From Acanthaster planci (taxonomy: Eukaryota; Echinodermata; Asteroidea; Valvatida; Acanthasteridae), in assembly GCF_001949145.1 (NCBI RefSeq), contig NW_019091402.1, forward strand, positions 51,314-87,225: a stretch of 35,912 nt of DNA, written 5' to 3'. Each line of letters starts with the position of its first letter. The first letter of the stretch is position 1. Made by a program: the position numbers and the translations under genes. Positions 1 through 12,564 of the stretch are shown here, piece after piece. The notes beneath the pieces are model-generated. The model did not search any database and had not been told where the DNA came from. It saw only the letters and a program-made list of their open reading frames with translations.

Positions 1-1866
1 CCATAGAAAACAGTGCAAAATCAGACCAAAAGGGCGCCGCCTGTTGACTCTCGGGCAGCGGTTGGCCTCCGTTGTTTTCACTGGAAACTCAAGATTATGG
101 CCAGAAGATGACTTTTGGTTTCAATTTTATGGGTTTAGCCAGGAAAAATTTTTTTTCGCCTTTCCCCGGATAAACCCCCCAAAGTAAAACTACGCGCGAA
201 GCTCTGAATGTAGCCGCCCGCCTCTGTCCAAAATAGGCCCACAATTTGGGGCCTTTGTCAGTGAAAGAAATACCCCCTAACTGGAAACTTACCAGTCCAA
301 AATTCGGGATTTATATAGAAATATTTCTATGATCCCTCGTCTGATTGTAAAACCCCGTCGGATCACACAACATTAATGAGCTCATGCGCAGAAATACGAT
401 GTGGAGTGCAACCTACAGGATCCCCGCTTTTATTGCAAGTCACGCGATTTGCATGCATACGGTGTACGTGTCCGTGGTACCCCCCCCCCCGCCCATCGTA
501 CACCGAAAGAATACGATGAAATTTTCTTCCGTCAGATTTAATACTCCGGCGCAGGTCTCCAACTGTTTTTATGTGACAGCTCAACAAACAGACTTTCAAA
601 GCTTTTTTCCCCTCAGTCTCATAACTGTGAAACTGGTTTTGAAGAGAGTTTTGACTTGCTCACCAAAACTGACGTACATTTAGACGCTAGACATCTACAA
701 ATCCTATGAAACTGGTCTGAAAATTCGAAGTATATCTAAACTTTGCAGCAGTTTGGTATTACAGAGTAAATGCTTTGAAATTTTCCCTGCCAAATTTGAC
801 TCTGTAGGACATGTTATTGCTCTCTGATGCCTGATATACCATAAAGCCAAAAGGGAAACGTTAGCTATGTCCGTACACGGAACTCATCAATGAATCCTTT
901 TTACAGGTCACTGACTTTCCAAAGTTCCCGTGTATGAAAAGAACCTTGCATTATCACAACTGAAAATGAAGAATCAAAAGACATAAGACCTGAAATTTTC
1001 CTTGCTTTCAACTGTAAATAAAAACACTTGAGATAACCCATCCCATATATCCTAAATTAATGCTAACGGTATGGTGCTCTTAATTAAAAAGACACAGAGG
1101 CTAATCAATAACAAAGCAGTCCAGAATAAACTAGGTCTATTAAGACATAATAAAGACATGCTACATTGATTGCTAACTCACTATTACAGAGTGCTGCTAA
1201 TAGGAAATGTGGTAAATGCTAGGCATGATCACAAATAATGTCAAACAAAAGTCCTTGACTCATACAAACACCCTGTCAGACGGTAACCTGTGGTGAAAAA
1301 CCTGAGTTCTAGGTTGAAATGCTCTAGGACTACTTTAATGGATACAATTTCAGACCTCTTTGCAGAGAAAAAAAAGATTATACATCGTGTATAAATTAAT
1401 TTGCCTAGACACCAATTCTTAGCCACCAATTATTTTCATTAAAAACAACTATATTTGGACCTCCAAAAATGCTACTAAAACCAGTTTTTGGGTAACAAAA
1501 ACTAGTCTTCTATCCAGACTTTGAAAGACCACAACTAGAAAACTGTCTAAGATGAAGCAGATACTTGTTATACCCAGGTATTTGGAGACACTTTTCCATG
1601 CAACTCTAAGTGGGGTCACTAGACTGGCACCCTGACTTTTACAACTTTATAGCCCAGCGTAACCCCACAGTTTTGATATAAAGCCCTGTTTTGTCTTTCT
1701 TTTTAACATTTCAGTAACTTAGAGCCTGTAGAAAATATTCACCTTATATTACAAAAGGCAAAAGTTACAAAAATAAAAAAGAGATAAAGCAAATGAATAT
1801 AGAAATCTGAGAAAATGAGGCACAAAAGTGCATAATAATCTGAGTTCTCACATCTGTTCCATTTTA
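1..1866. other. 3' flank of Grx-DEP-DUF547 gene, no gene seen
   Basis: No exon with coding character was found here on either strand. The short open frames lack recognisable motifs and convincing splice signals. The stretch is AT-rich, with a C homopolymer run near 481-490 and one copy of an interspersed repeat (about 690-910) described separately. The part just below 1867 must hold the 3' UTR of the minus-strand gene that ends there. I did not see a clear AATAAA hexamer on the minus strand close to the stop; an ATTAAA variant reads on the minus strand near 1333-1338, which is weak evidence for a polyadenylation site. Confidence 0.5.
690..910. repeat. interspersed repeat, copy 1
   Basis: This stretch resembles 9302-9480 in the same orientation. 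Shared blocks include CTGGTCTGAAAA followed by TTCGAAGT, then a TTTCCCTGC block, a GGACATGTT block, a CTGATG block, and an ending around a GGAAC motif. The copies differ by many substitutions and small indels, as expected of an old dispersed element. No terminal inverted repeats or coding capacity were seen, so its class is unknown. Confidence 0.55.
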
Positions 1867-4800
1867 CTAAAGTTGACTACCGTGCTTAGAGTTTAAAGAC
1901 CAATTGTATGTGAGATAAGAGGTCTTGAAGTTCCCACTTGACAACATTTTCCCGAGGGCCATCTTCTTTTCACCGTCTCCTATGTGATCATAGACCCACT
2001 GAACAACCTGCATATGAGAAACAAAACTCGACAGTGAGATAACTCAGCTCTGGAAGACATTTATGACCCAATCCTGAAAAAAAATGATATGGAAGGCTGT
2101 ATGTACAGTAAGGGCATTCAGAAATATGAAACTCAACCCACTTTGTTTTGATTCTTCAGTCAGTAAGGAGTCAACCAATTAATAGTTTACAAGATGGCCA
2201 TTAAGTCCAAGGTGGCCATTTACTTCAAACTGGCCACTCAAAATGACCATTAACTCGCTGAAGGCCATCAGCTTCAACATGGCTCTTGAAAAATCTGGCC
2301 CATTGTTACATCAGGTCACAAAATCTTCTAGTAACAAAAACCACAGATTGTAGAGAAAAGCTGGTTGAGGTAGCGTGTCTTAAAGGCCCACGGGGAGAGT
2401 TCATAGCAAAATGGAACAAGGTTGAAATACACGAACTTTTTTATTTACTCCGGTTCTACAAGTTGGTTTACAGAACACCTACCTTGGCGTCAGTCCCTCC
2501 GAAGTCCACCTTGTACCACTGGAAAATCTTGCTGAGACGGACCTCATTCTTCCCTGGCAGGACAAGACAGCCATCGGAACTTTCGAGAAAGGCCTCAGCT
2601 GCCAACTTCAACTGGTCATAGATACCCTGAACACAAAAAAGGCAGTGAATCCTATCCATATGGATATATGGCCTTCCACGGAACGAGCCATGCCATAATT
2701 TTTTTGTTTTTGTCTTTTATATTTTCCAACTTGGCCAGATTCCTCAAAAGAACCCCACATCTTAAAAAAGGCTTAAATAGTTCATTTGGAAAATGGACAA
2801 CAAAATAAAAGCAACATACAAGCATAAAAAACTTGGGATGTAATGCCTTTATCGGTACCTTTGCACTGTATGTTTTGATTGGTGGACAACTCCTCGCCCC
2901 ACACACCAAAGCAAAGTGAATGAGCGGTTCCGGCGTCTCTAGAGCGATGACGAACCGCGGGTCACTCTTGGAGAAGGGGCGGCTGAACTGACCGATGCCC
3001 TTCCGGTTGCCCCGCAGGACCCCGTTCTCAATGTCTTGGAGGGAATAGATATGGCCCCCGATGATGTAACAGGTCCGATTGAAGAACTGCCCGAGGAAAG
3101 CAAAGAAGTAAAAAAATTGAAGGGGTTTGGGTTTAATTTCTGTCAAAGATAAAATTCTTCACCAAGCGAAGTATTCATCTATGGATTCATTCCACTCGGT
3201 TACTCACAAGCTCACAAAGGTACCAATTAAGCTTTTTATGCAAAGAAAGGCACATGTAATGGTAAAGTGTCTTGCCTATGGACATAACATATAAAAAGCA
3301 GCTGGATTCGACTCCCTGACTGGGTTATAAAGAGTATTTGTCAAAACTCAAATTGACAAAAGTGTCTGTATTGGGCTGATGACACTCGAAAATCAACCCT
3401 GATTTATTGGAGAGTGTGGCAAGATGCTACCATTTGATTGGACAGTGTGCTAAGATGCTACCATTTGATTGGACAGTGTGGCAAGATGCGACAATTTGAT
3501 TGGACAGTGTGGCAAGATGCTACAATTTGACTGGACAGTGTGGCAAGATGCTACAATTTGACTGGACAGTGTGGCAAGATGCTACCATTTGACTGGACAG
3601 TGAGGCAAGATGTATGACGAGCACAGTTCCTAAACTTGTGCAAATTATGCAATAGCATCATCAACTCCACAGAATCAAACCTAAGGAGAGTTTTCTTATT
3701 AAAATTTCTTTCCATCACATTTAACCTTATATCGCTGCCAGATGTTTGTCGGTGGACCTTGCGTAACGTTGGCATGGATCACCAGCGCATTGTAAACGTT
3801 GATAAAAAAGGCAAGTTTCTCTTCCCGAGTTGCAGCGGCAATGTCGACGCGTACTAGCTCCGCCGTGTGCTTGACGTACTGCTGAAATTTTGGACTGTCC
3901 TTTATTCCCGGGTAATCGACACCCTGAAAAGGGGGAGAAATTCAGAATGTAACTATGCCACGATGTGTCTCTGGAGAGGTCAGTGTATATTAAAATGAGA
4001 ATATCAATTTATGACGAGACATGAAAGTTAGCTACAGATGCTTTTGATGGTCTTTAGAAAGATTTACGCACAAGAAACGCTGAATATGCACACAAGTTAG
4101 TCTATACACCATTCTCATTTTGCCTACAACTTGTATGGGGGGCCAAAATTGGCAGAAATATCACCTTTCGGTTGGATTCAATTTTTACCTCCAATTTGTT
4201 GAAAATGGAGATCTGTCTCAGTGATTTATAGGGTTGTATTGTGCATTATCATCCGGTGTTCTGATAGCTGCGTGGGATTTTGAACACTTTTGGAAATATT
4301 CTTTTACTTTGCACTGACAGCCAACGATAGTTTTCGCAGCCACTTGTAGGAAAAACATGGCTGTGACGTCAAAAGAGCAGATTCTATTTGCTGCTGACGA
4401 ATGAATCCATCAAAACGTGAATCTTCCAAATCACTGTCATAAAAATACAAGGAAAGCAGTTCGAGTTGTCCATATAGATACCTTGCCATCTCGGGTTAGG
4501 TGCTGATTGTATAGATCAAGAATTAACTTGCGTAGCTCCTCTCCGAGTTCTGAAGCTAAAGGAAGAAGTAGAGAAAACTCAGTAAAGGAAAAGCAAATCA
4601 ACACTTTTCGAGAAAATTCTTCAGAGTCCAAATTGTTTACTGTTGACAGTCTTGACAGTTTCCTATTGAGTGTTATCGAACCCATTGCAGAATTTAAGTT
4701 GATGCCAATTATGGTTACGCAACCGCAATTTGGAAAAAGAGCCCCTCCACATGCCATCATAGCTCTGGCAGGTTGCTCAAGTTCATATAGTCCCCGCTGT

Positions 4801-7730
4801 GGGCATTTTTGGAAATTCGGATACATCCCTGCCTGTGGCTCCATCACAAGGTCTGTACCATGTTAGAAACATTTACTGTCAGAACCACATGAGAATACTC
4901 TGGCCTCATATCCGAACAAAAATTGAAGCTTTGCCTAGCAGTAATAGTTTGAGTTCATTAAATTCAAGCAGTGATGCCAAAACAGCCCAACCTTTGGAAA
5001 GTGTCCCAATTTAGCATAACAAAGAACACGTCTACATGAGGCGAGAAAGAAACAGTTATCTAACCAGGTCGCGGCTCACACAGGGAGCTCATACCCTGAT
5101 TGAGGGCGGTAGCCGGATCATCCTCAATCAACCGATAGACTCGGTCACTGTCCTCAAACACCTGCTCGTGGGAGCTCTTCACATCGTGTCCGAAACGCTG
5201 CTCGATCAATGCCTGGCCAATTTCCACTGCCCTTTCACGATCTACATGTAAGAAGGCAGGTGATGTTTAAAAACATAGGGCAATCAATCAACTGTTGATG
5301 TGTGTACAAACGCTAGAGTCAATTTCGCACTGACAATGGGAGAAAATTGTTAGTTTGTGAAGAATATATAAAGTCTGTAGGGGACCAGCATACGGGGGAA
5401 CCAGGGAACAAGCAAATCCCACTTGGGGCCCAGATTCATTCATGTTTATAACCCCGAAAAATAATTCCCAGTTTCCCTATTCAACAATGCACAACGTGAC
5501 CATGTATAAATCATTTGATGCCCGTTGAGAAGTGACAATGCCCGCTGCGTACCTGCAGGGAGTTTGGGGAAAATAAAAGTAAAATTCTAGAACAAAACCA
5601 TTGGAAATCTATTGCATATTGACTTCTTTTGACTCTCAGACTAAAAGAAAGTATTAATGAATATGAAAAAACATGTGCTTGGCCGGTCTTAGAAGTGTTT
5701 TCACACCGACTAAACATGTTATGTATTTATTCCCTTATTAATTGGAATTGTGTTGATACCAACCAACATCTTTGGTTTTCACGATCCAATCCACAAACTC
5801 ACGGCCCACAAAGGTGTTTTTATAAACCTTCAGACCTCTGCGATTATCCGAAATCAATCCACTCTCCTTCAGGTCCTTGACAAGTAAGGCGCATTCATCC
5901 AGCTCGCAAGTGAAATTAAATTCGTCTCCTAGAAATTCAAAGAAAAACCCAAATCTGAACAATGTCATGTCGTCGATGTCATGTGGTTGCACGCAGCATG
6001 AAATGCAAACAGCCACATTTCAGTGTTTCTCATTAGGTATTCACAACAAATTGGTGGAATTTGATTGGTCAGGATACTGTGAATGAAATGCGCATAAAAC
6101 AGCGAGTGCAACAGTAAAGTTGTTCTGGTCTATCACTGGTCTCGTTACAGTATTTTGCATTTTTCTGTGTCCTTATAACTGCAGAAGTGAAACTATGACC
6201 AAAAAATGGGTTCCTGGAAATGCCTGAAAGTACATGTACAGCAACCACAGTATCAATGTGGGGCATGCCTGTGAAATGACTCAGTTATGATATACTAGAA
6301 ATGAAGGATATTTGTTTAAAATGTAGCAGGTGATCCAGTGAAGATAACTGGAGCATGTCAAAGAGCCTCCAGACCAGTGTAAAGTTAAGGTATTTGAACT
6401 GATCTGTCCACAATCCTACAAACTCATTCAAAATCTGTTGGAGTCCACAGGACTTGGGACAATTAGAATTAATACAATATGTGGCCTCGTCTGTGAAAAA
6501 TGAGTCCAAACTTACCAGAGCTGCTTGTGAGTTTTTGTTTGTAACGGAAAGAGCACACTGAGCTGTCTGTTTGGATTAAAGTTTGGAACCCTAATGAAAA
6601 CGCACACCATAAATGCAGCGGGTCCTGATCTTCTTGCACATTCTTCTGAAGAACTCAAAAGTATCTCTTGCGTCTATCAACTCTTTTTGACAGAGTGAGT
6701 CACATCCATATGCATTGTACCTGCAGCAGATCCAATCTTCAGGCTGGGATCAGGTACTTCTGGGGCATCTGCAGGGGGCTCGTTATCTTCCACATCCTGA
6801 ATGAGTCGCTGTAATGATTCCTTGTCTCGAATCTTCCACAAAAAAAACAAACACGCACAGGATAAAACTACCACATTTCTTGGGATTTGGGTTACAAAAT
6901 ACCAAGCTTTGATTACCTGTAGGTGAGAATTTCAATGAAACCAATTAATCCTACAAAATCCTCCACTGTATCTGTCTTGAGCAGAAGCACCCCCTCATCA
7001 GTTGAAAAGAGTCAGGTGGTCAGGAGTGTTCAATTTGCTGGTAGCGATGCAACCATACTCATGCATTTTCTAATCATTCCAGAACCAGCGAAGTTCATCT
7101 CTGGCCAAAGGAGCCTCCACCGCCAAGGAAATAGCACCCTCTCTTGATCCAGTTTGAGGTCCACACTGTAACATCCTAGAGTCATCAAGCGCTCATTAAG
7201 TAATATTGGCCGGGATCTTTCTCAGACCTTAATCATCTTTGAAATTCCTTTCGGGATTTCAAAACGTCCACCTAATGTTACTCACTGTTGTCACTGTATC
7301 AGATATCTGAATGAGTCAAGTCGTTCAGTTATTTCTACTGAACCTAGGGATCCCTTGTTCAAATCTTGCCTGTGTAAGGTTATACAGACTCGGCTTGCAT
7401 GTTCTTCCACAGCACTGAGATTTGAGCACTTGATGACACATCACAGAGTTGGGGACAAAAACCGTGCATTTCTGAAGGAAAAGTTACTTTTTTTGGCTTC
7501 TCACCAATTCTTGCAAGTCGTCATTTCCTCCGATGTAGTGCGAGTTGAAGAATACCTGTGGCACGGTACGTTTACCGGTTCGTTCAACGAGGCTCTTGCG
7601 GACTGATATGTCGTATTTATCCACGCTGACATCAACATACGGGAGGTTCAGCTCGTTGAGTGTGGACTTTGCTTTCATGCAGTGGGGACACCCAACGATA
7701 GAGTACACCAGGATTTGACCCTTCATCTTC
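1867..7730 (-). CDS. Glutaredoxin-DEP-DUF547 protein (9 coding exons)
   Basis: Exons, in transcript order: 7730-7505 (ATG at 7726-7724), 6832-6721, 5928-5764, 5241-5065, 4555-4482, 3923-3726, 3086-2859, 2626-2483, 2007-1867 (TAG at 1869-1867). All joins keep frame, giving 486 residues. Residues 1 to about 80 are a glutaredoxin fold with a CPHC active site, the TVP cis-proline motif and a GGNDDL glutathione-binding-type motif. An acidic linker follows to about residue 111. Residues about 112-220 form a DEP domain with the signature GREFVDWI. Residues about 250-440 form DUF547, with INVYNALVIHA and VCGARSCPPI. The likely role is redox-linked or membrane-associated, inferred only from the domains. 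The donor after the DEP exon is GTTGGT, which is unusual, but phase demands it. The acceptor lies four bases before the ATG, so a non-coding first exon must sit above 7730. I recall plant proteins with this architecture, unverified. Confidence 0.9.
2188..2290. repeat. degenerate short tandem repeat, about 20-24 bp unit
   Basis: The motif TGGCCATT or a near variant, followed by AA/TT-rich text and TTC or CTC, recurs about five times (AAGATGGCCATTAAGTCC, AAGGTGGCCATTTACTTC, AACTGGCCACTC and so on). It lies in the last intron of the Grx-DEP-DUF547 gene. Spacing is irregular, so this is a decayed minisatellite at best. Confidence 0.45.
3230..3345 (+). repeat. tRNA-derived SINE-like head
   Basis: An A-box-like sequence TGGTAAAGTGT (about 3260-3270) is followed 43 bases later by a B-box-like GGATTCGACTCC (3303-3314). 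This is the spacing and order of a pol III tRNA promoter. The surrounding sequence does not fold as a clean tRNA cloverleaf, so it is read as a SINE head rather than a tRNA gene. It lies in an intron of the minus-strand Grx-DEP-DUF547 gene. Confidence 0.5.
3409..3612. repeat. 31-bp minisatellite, 6-7 units
   Basis: The unit GGACAGTGTGGCAAGATGCT plus ACAATTTGATT repeats head to tail about six and a half times, with point differences at a few positions (C/A in ACCATT or ACAATT, ATT or ACT at the end). It fills part of the intron between the two main DUF547 exons (3726 and 3086). The first and last units are the most diverged. Confidence 0.9.
7300..7400 (+). repeat. tRNA-derived SINE-like head
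   Basis: An A-box-like TGAGTCAAGTCG (about 7312-7324) and a B-box-like TTGTTCAAATCTTGCC (about 7354-7370) lie about 43 bases apart in the right order for a pol III promoter. The sequence is not a convincing tRNA. It sits in DNA just downstream of the first coding exon of the Grx-DEP-DUF547 gene, in its first coding intron, on the opposite strand. Confidence 0.45.
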
Positions 7731-7874
7731 CTGTGGGGTTAAAGGTCAATGAGGCATCCATCATGAATATGCACGCTACATTTAAATTTTTGGGGGGTAT
7801 GCAAATAGGACTAAGTTTGCCAATCAATCTAACTTCACTCCCTTTGTTGACAACGTAACTTCAACTAAATGCTC

Positions 7875-8035
7875 TTAACCACTTCCTGCCGAGATTTTGT
7901 CTGTCAGGCTAGAGGGCCACCAGACAGTCCTTCATAAGTTTATAAGCGTTCAGCATTTTTTGAATTTTTAAAGAATTTTGAAAACCAAAAAAAGTGATAA
8001 ATAAATATATAACTGCCTCAGTAGGAAGTGGTTAA
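7875..8035. mobile_element. piggyBac-like MITE, 161 bp with TTAA ends
   Basis: The left end reads TTAACCACTTCCTGCCGAG. The right end, read on the opposite strand, is TTAACCACTTCCTACTGAGG. That gives about 17 near-matching terminal bases directly inside TTAA on both sides. TTAA target duplication is the hallmark of the piggyBac superfamily. The interior is AT-rich with no open frame, so this is a non-autonomous copy. The piggyBac assignment rests on the TTAA and on the inverted termini only. Confidence 0.75.
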
Positions 8036-9301
8036 ACTGCTGGCTTTCTGAGAATGACATCATCTAATCTTGTTACATGCTACAATCACGTTGTAGTTGG
8101 CCGGGTAAGTGCTTGAAAATAAAAACTCTGAATTCATTTTGTAGCTTGCAAATATTTTGGCAGCAGGATAGACTAACACATTCTGATTCTTACATCTGTT
8201 GGTTTGTTAACAAACAATATATCAAAAATGCCATACACGATGGGCCTGTTTATTTCACATGGATATGGACGTCAATTAATGATCGTAACACTGGTGCACA
8301 CCATCCACAGTGCAGGTTCGGTGACCGTAAGAACCAGGGTTATACATATATTCGAAGACCAGACACAGAACCATGCACAAGACCAGTCACAAGTAACAGG
8401 TTGAACAATGAAAAAGGAACGCTTTTGTTGCAGTTAATTTCAATGGCCTGTGACTTGAATTTTAGACTGGAGGTCTTGTGTTGGTCTTGTGAAGGTCTAA
8501 GTGGCTACAACACTTTCGAAAACAAACGTAACAGCAAGAAAAGTTGGACACAAATTTTCAATTTTTCGAGCACCTTATATTCAGAGCACAACATCACACC
8601 ATTTGCTCTCTTTTGTTCGCTAATGGAATCGGTTGCCATAGTGATCTATCTTATTTCATCCAAAGTGATGTTTGCACATCAACTTGACTGGCTAGCAAAA
8701 CAAACATAGCCGCAGTTATGGGTTGCCATCGTCATGCCAACAAGGGACAAAGTCAATATTTATCACTGGACTTCTTCAAATAAAATGTTTACAAAAAATC
8801 CTGTATACATGGAAAGTATTCTTTTGTTTTAGGCTTTAAACCTGAAAGTCAGTGTTTATTTTACACTGCTTACTGAACTTGAGTGAGTCACTCCTAGAAA
8901 TTAATGCAGAATAGATCATCCTATTCACGTTACTAACATTCATTAACAATGATACTGGCAAGCCACAATGGTGTACAAGAGTAACAGATTTCATTGATGT
9001 CTGTTGCCTCAAAAAACTTTCTTTACTCCAAAAAATAGCACCTGTCATGGTAAGATAAAAAAGAACACAGTTTTAAAGAATTTTACATTACTGAGAGGAA
9101 CACACCACACAGATGAATGATAACAATTACATTTTAATTATTTCAATATATTTGAAGACAACTTGTTTCGCATTTAAAAATGCCTCCTCATCAACATAAA
9201 TATTTACTCTCACCTGAAAATAGACACATTATCTAATGCTTAAAAGCACTCCAGATAAAATAAACGGAAAAATTCCATATATGGACGCCACTTGACACCC
9301 C

Positions 9302-9480
9302 GTGCACAAACCCTACGAGACTGGTCTGAAAAATTCGAAGTGTTTTCTCAGTAAATAACTTGGTATTTTCCCTGCTAAATTGATCTTTTCCGGACATGTT
9401 TTTGCCTTCTGATGGCTATTAAGTCACCATAGGGAAGAATTACTGGCAGTGGTATATGGAACTTTTCCCATATAAACAAA
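9302..9480. repeat. interspersed repeat, copy 2
   Basis: This is the second copy of the dispersed element seen at about 690-910, in the same orientation. It shares the CTGGTCTGAAAA and TTCGAAGT block near its start and the TTTCCCTGC and GGACATGTT blocks further in. It has no open frame or terminal inverted repeat that I can see. Confidence 0.55.
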
Positions 9481-11057
9481 CATGGGTTACTAAACCATTT
9501 ACATGTAGATTACCTAGCTACGGGTGCCTGCGGGTCCCATCAATAGTATATTCCTCAAAACAGAAAAGAAATTCACACGTACACGGTGTATGGTCATGAT
9601 GTTGAATATACTTTATATTCAGGACTTTACTTCAATACCTCATCAGAATAGGTCGGGAACACCAAAACTTTCAAAATAATTATCCAGCTGACTTCAGAAT
9701 TACATAAATGCTTGGACCTTGGTACAATCGTCGGGCCCTGTTTATGGTCTACGTAACACTCAGACATGCTTCAGTCCACAGTACATACACTGCATTCAAA
9801 TTGTGTACAGTCACTGCACTTAATTTACCTACCACTAAATCCATACGAGAAGCTTACCACCACAGTAGAGGCACAGGTCTTCCTCTTCACGACTCCACTC
9901 GGAAGGTCGGTACCAAACAAATCCCTTCTTTTTTTAAGCCACGATCACGCCATCACTAGTGACACGCAGACTTGACTGCTCGAAGGATTGGAGCATGCAT
10001 ATGCATGATGCTTCTCATATTAAACCGTTTCCGGCGCTGGGTTTACAAACATAAAACAGCCGTCAACAGGCTCCGCCCATAATAAGGACCTTTTCACTGC
10101 AAAACTATAAATGATACAACTCGAAAGCAAATTCCATAAATTCGTCTTAAAGTATATCTTTCTATTTATTCCAAGATAGCCTCAGTGTGCTGTCATACAT
10201 CAGGTAATACAAGCAACACGTTTTCTTAAACATTTCAAATTCGATTACCCTCCAAAAGATTTATAATTTGTAATCTTGCACGGGTATTGCACTCAAAATT
10301 CAACACCGAGAAAAACGGCAAGCACAATTTTGAAAAACTACACCACAGATGTATGACAAGAAATGGGAACCATACAACCGAAAAATCTTTCTATGTGAGT
10401 ATTTCATGGGAGAGAATTTATATTTTGGCCCCAAACCAGTCTTCATGGGAAAAAAGATTTTCAGTGGAAGGGATATTGATGGTTGTGGTTGGAGTTATAG
10501 CGATAACCCCACCCCCCTAAATAAACTCAGTCTCAAAAGTGATATGGTAAAAACATGCCAGGCAATTCAGAACAAGTTTTCATAATAACCGAGCCCTAAA
10601 AGTCTGACATATTTTTAATCCTGTGCTCTGCCGCCAATAACGTGCACAAGTTGTGGACACTATCTGGCAAGCTTCCAACAAAAGAGTTTCCTCAAGGAGG
10701 TGCAACCAATCAGATGGGGGTATTCAAATGACTGGACACAACAGCCCATCCGACACTTTCTCAACTTGACAATGAACAGTGTTGTAATACTTCTTACCTT
10801 TAGCGCCTCATTTCATTTTACAGAAAATTAATCCAAATACACGTATCCCCAAAATGTGGCCATTACAAAACCAGATGAATCTTTCCACCTGCTACCCCTT
10901 TAACCAATTTGGCCAAGCGCCAGCCTCACGGACATCCTGTTCAGGCTGTCACAGTTTCGAGTATGTCGTGTTGAATGCAGTTTGCTGTATCCTATAGAAA
11001 CTAGATATGTAGAAGAAATCATCAGGTCTTGACCGGTTCCAATATAAAACCATTCAT

Positions 11058-11118
11058 TAAAACCCTAACCCTCCTCAATCCTTCACCTGTAGGAGGACTA
11101 AGGAGGGTTAGGGTTAAG
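11058..11118. repeat. inverted repeat of telomere-like CCCTAA units
   Basis: The left arm contains AACCCTAACCCTCCT and the right arm AGGAGGGTTAGGGTT, separated by a short spacer that is itself partly complementary. Each arm carries two TTAGGG-type units. It may fold as a hairpin. Chance, an interstitial telomere remnant or a small foldback element are all possible. Confidence 0.6.
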
Positions 11119-12564
11119 ACCGCTTCTGTCATACTTTCATTCCACGTCTATACCAAAGGGCCACTGAGCTCTTTGTTTTGGACATAACACTCAGTATGGT
11201 ATCCTGTTGAAAATGGACATTTTAGGGATGACAAAGTTGAGGGTTCTGATTCTTATAAGTCCTATTTTTCAAATGTGGCTCTGGAGACTAGTTTTGCTAG
11301 CGCTGATCACAATTACATCGGGCCCAGTCCTACTATTCTGCTTACAGCAAACAAAAAAATGCACGCTTACAATGCCAGAAACTTCTGTGCTAAGCACCTT
11401 TCCATAGCAAATCATTTTTGGCATATACGCATAGCCACATGTGCAAATTCTGTACTTTAAAAACAGTGAGCTTAGACGGTTAGGTCCAAAATTTCCGCAC
11501 CAGTGATGTAAGGCCATAAGTTTGAAGTTTCATTTGATCACCATTACGCTCTGGTTTACTAAACATTACACCTCCACAACATGATACATTAGATACAAAC
11601 ACTCGATATAAATACATGAAAGACACACAACCCTTTGTCTTCATATTCTGCCTTAAAATCAATTTCTAGATAAATAAGTTATAATGAATCTGTAACGGCA
11701 GGACTTAGTCTCCATAAATTAATTGCAAAGAAATGGATTTTCTTCACAAATATGACTCTAATGAAACAAAGACTGGAATGGAACATATAATTTGAAATAT
11801 ATTGTTGAAAAAAAAAATAAGAAATTAATGCAAAGTTCCTTTTCCCTCTCTTTTTTCCAATTATACCTTGCCTGCTTTCCTTTCTTTTCTTACAAGTAAA
11901 AATATGTATCAAGTCAATGCGATTACAAATGTTTTGCTGTTTATGTTCAAGAGGTCAAGAGGTCTCAATATCACAGTATGTAACGTCACAAGGCATTGCG
12001 TGGTGATGGATTTCAATGCCTCTTACAAACCAGCAAAGAGGGGAATATTAACAAATAAAAAAAAAATCATTTGACTCCTTGGTTTTCCATCCACAACAAT
12101 TCGTTTGAAACATGGTGCGTCGCTGTTGAGTATTTGGCCCGATAAGAAGGACCCCTTCATTGGTGAGGAAGACACAGGCTTGTGGAGGTCTCAACGGGGC
12201 TGTGCACGCACCTTGCAAAAACATGAGGACTATACATTTGAACTGAAATTGGTCACATGTGCTAAATGACTCTCGTGCCAAGCGGGCATGTACAAGTGTG
12301 CGTTTGCCGTCCACCCCACCAAAGCGGTGCCGTTAATATATATTAAAAGACACGTCATTTCTTGTTCCTGCAAGATAGGAAGTGCGTTCAGCAAGTTCTG
12401 ATCTAACATGGACAGGTGACAAAACATGCACGCTTGAAATCAAAGCGTTGCCATACCAAAATGCGTGGTGTTCCCAATGTGGGAACGGCGTATATTCAAG
12501 ATGAGACAGAGCTGCATTTCTGGTCGAGTTTTTGTCAAGAAGTTTGTCCCTTGGGAATGTTCCC

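Larger units (their letters stand above)
7731..12564. other. intergenic region between Grx gene and EFR3
   Basis: I see no gene with coding support. The longest open frame (8077-8709, plus) has no motif and unlifelike composition and is judged a chance frame. The stretch must contain the promoter and any 5' non-coding exon of the Grx-DEP-DUF547 gene, and the 3' UTR of EFR3 at its right edge. A GC-richer patch near 10020-10090 containing a CCGCCC box could be a promoter, but this is a guess. Named repeats inside are the TTAA MITE at 7875-8035, the interspersed repeat copy at 9302-9480, and the inverted telomere-like repeat near 11058-11118. Confidence 0.5.

Noticed and set aside
481-492. C homopolymer as a regulatory element
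   Set aside because: Simple sequence with no associated gene start; similar runs occur at about 13255 and elsewhere.
8077-8709. 210-codon plus-strand open frame
   Set aside because: No motif, no homology cue, no splice or promoter support, and an irregular amino-acid mix. It overlaps intergenic DNA next to a MITE and is judged a chance frame.
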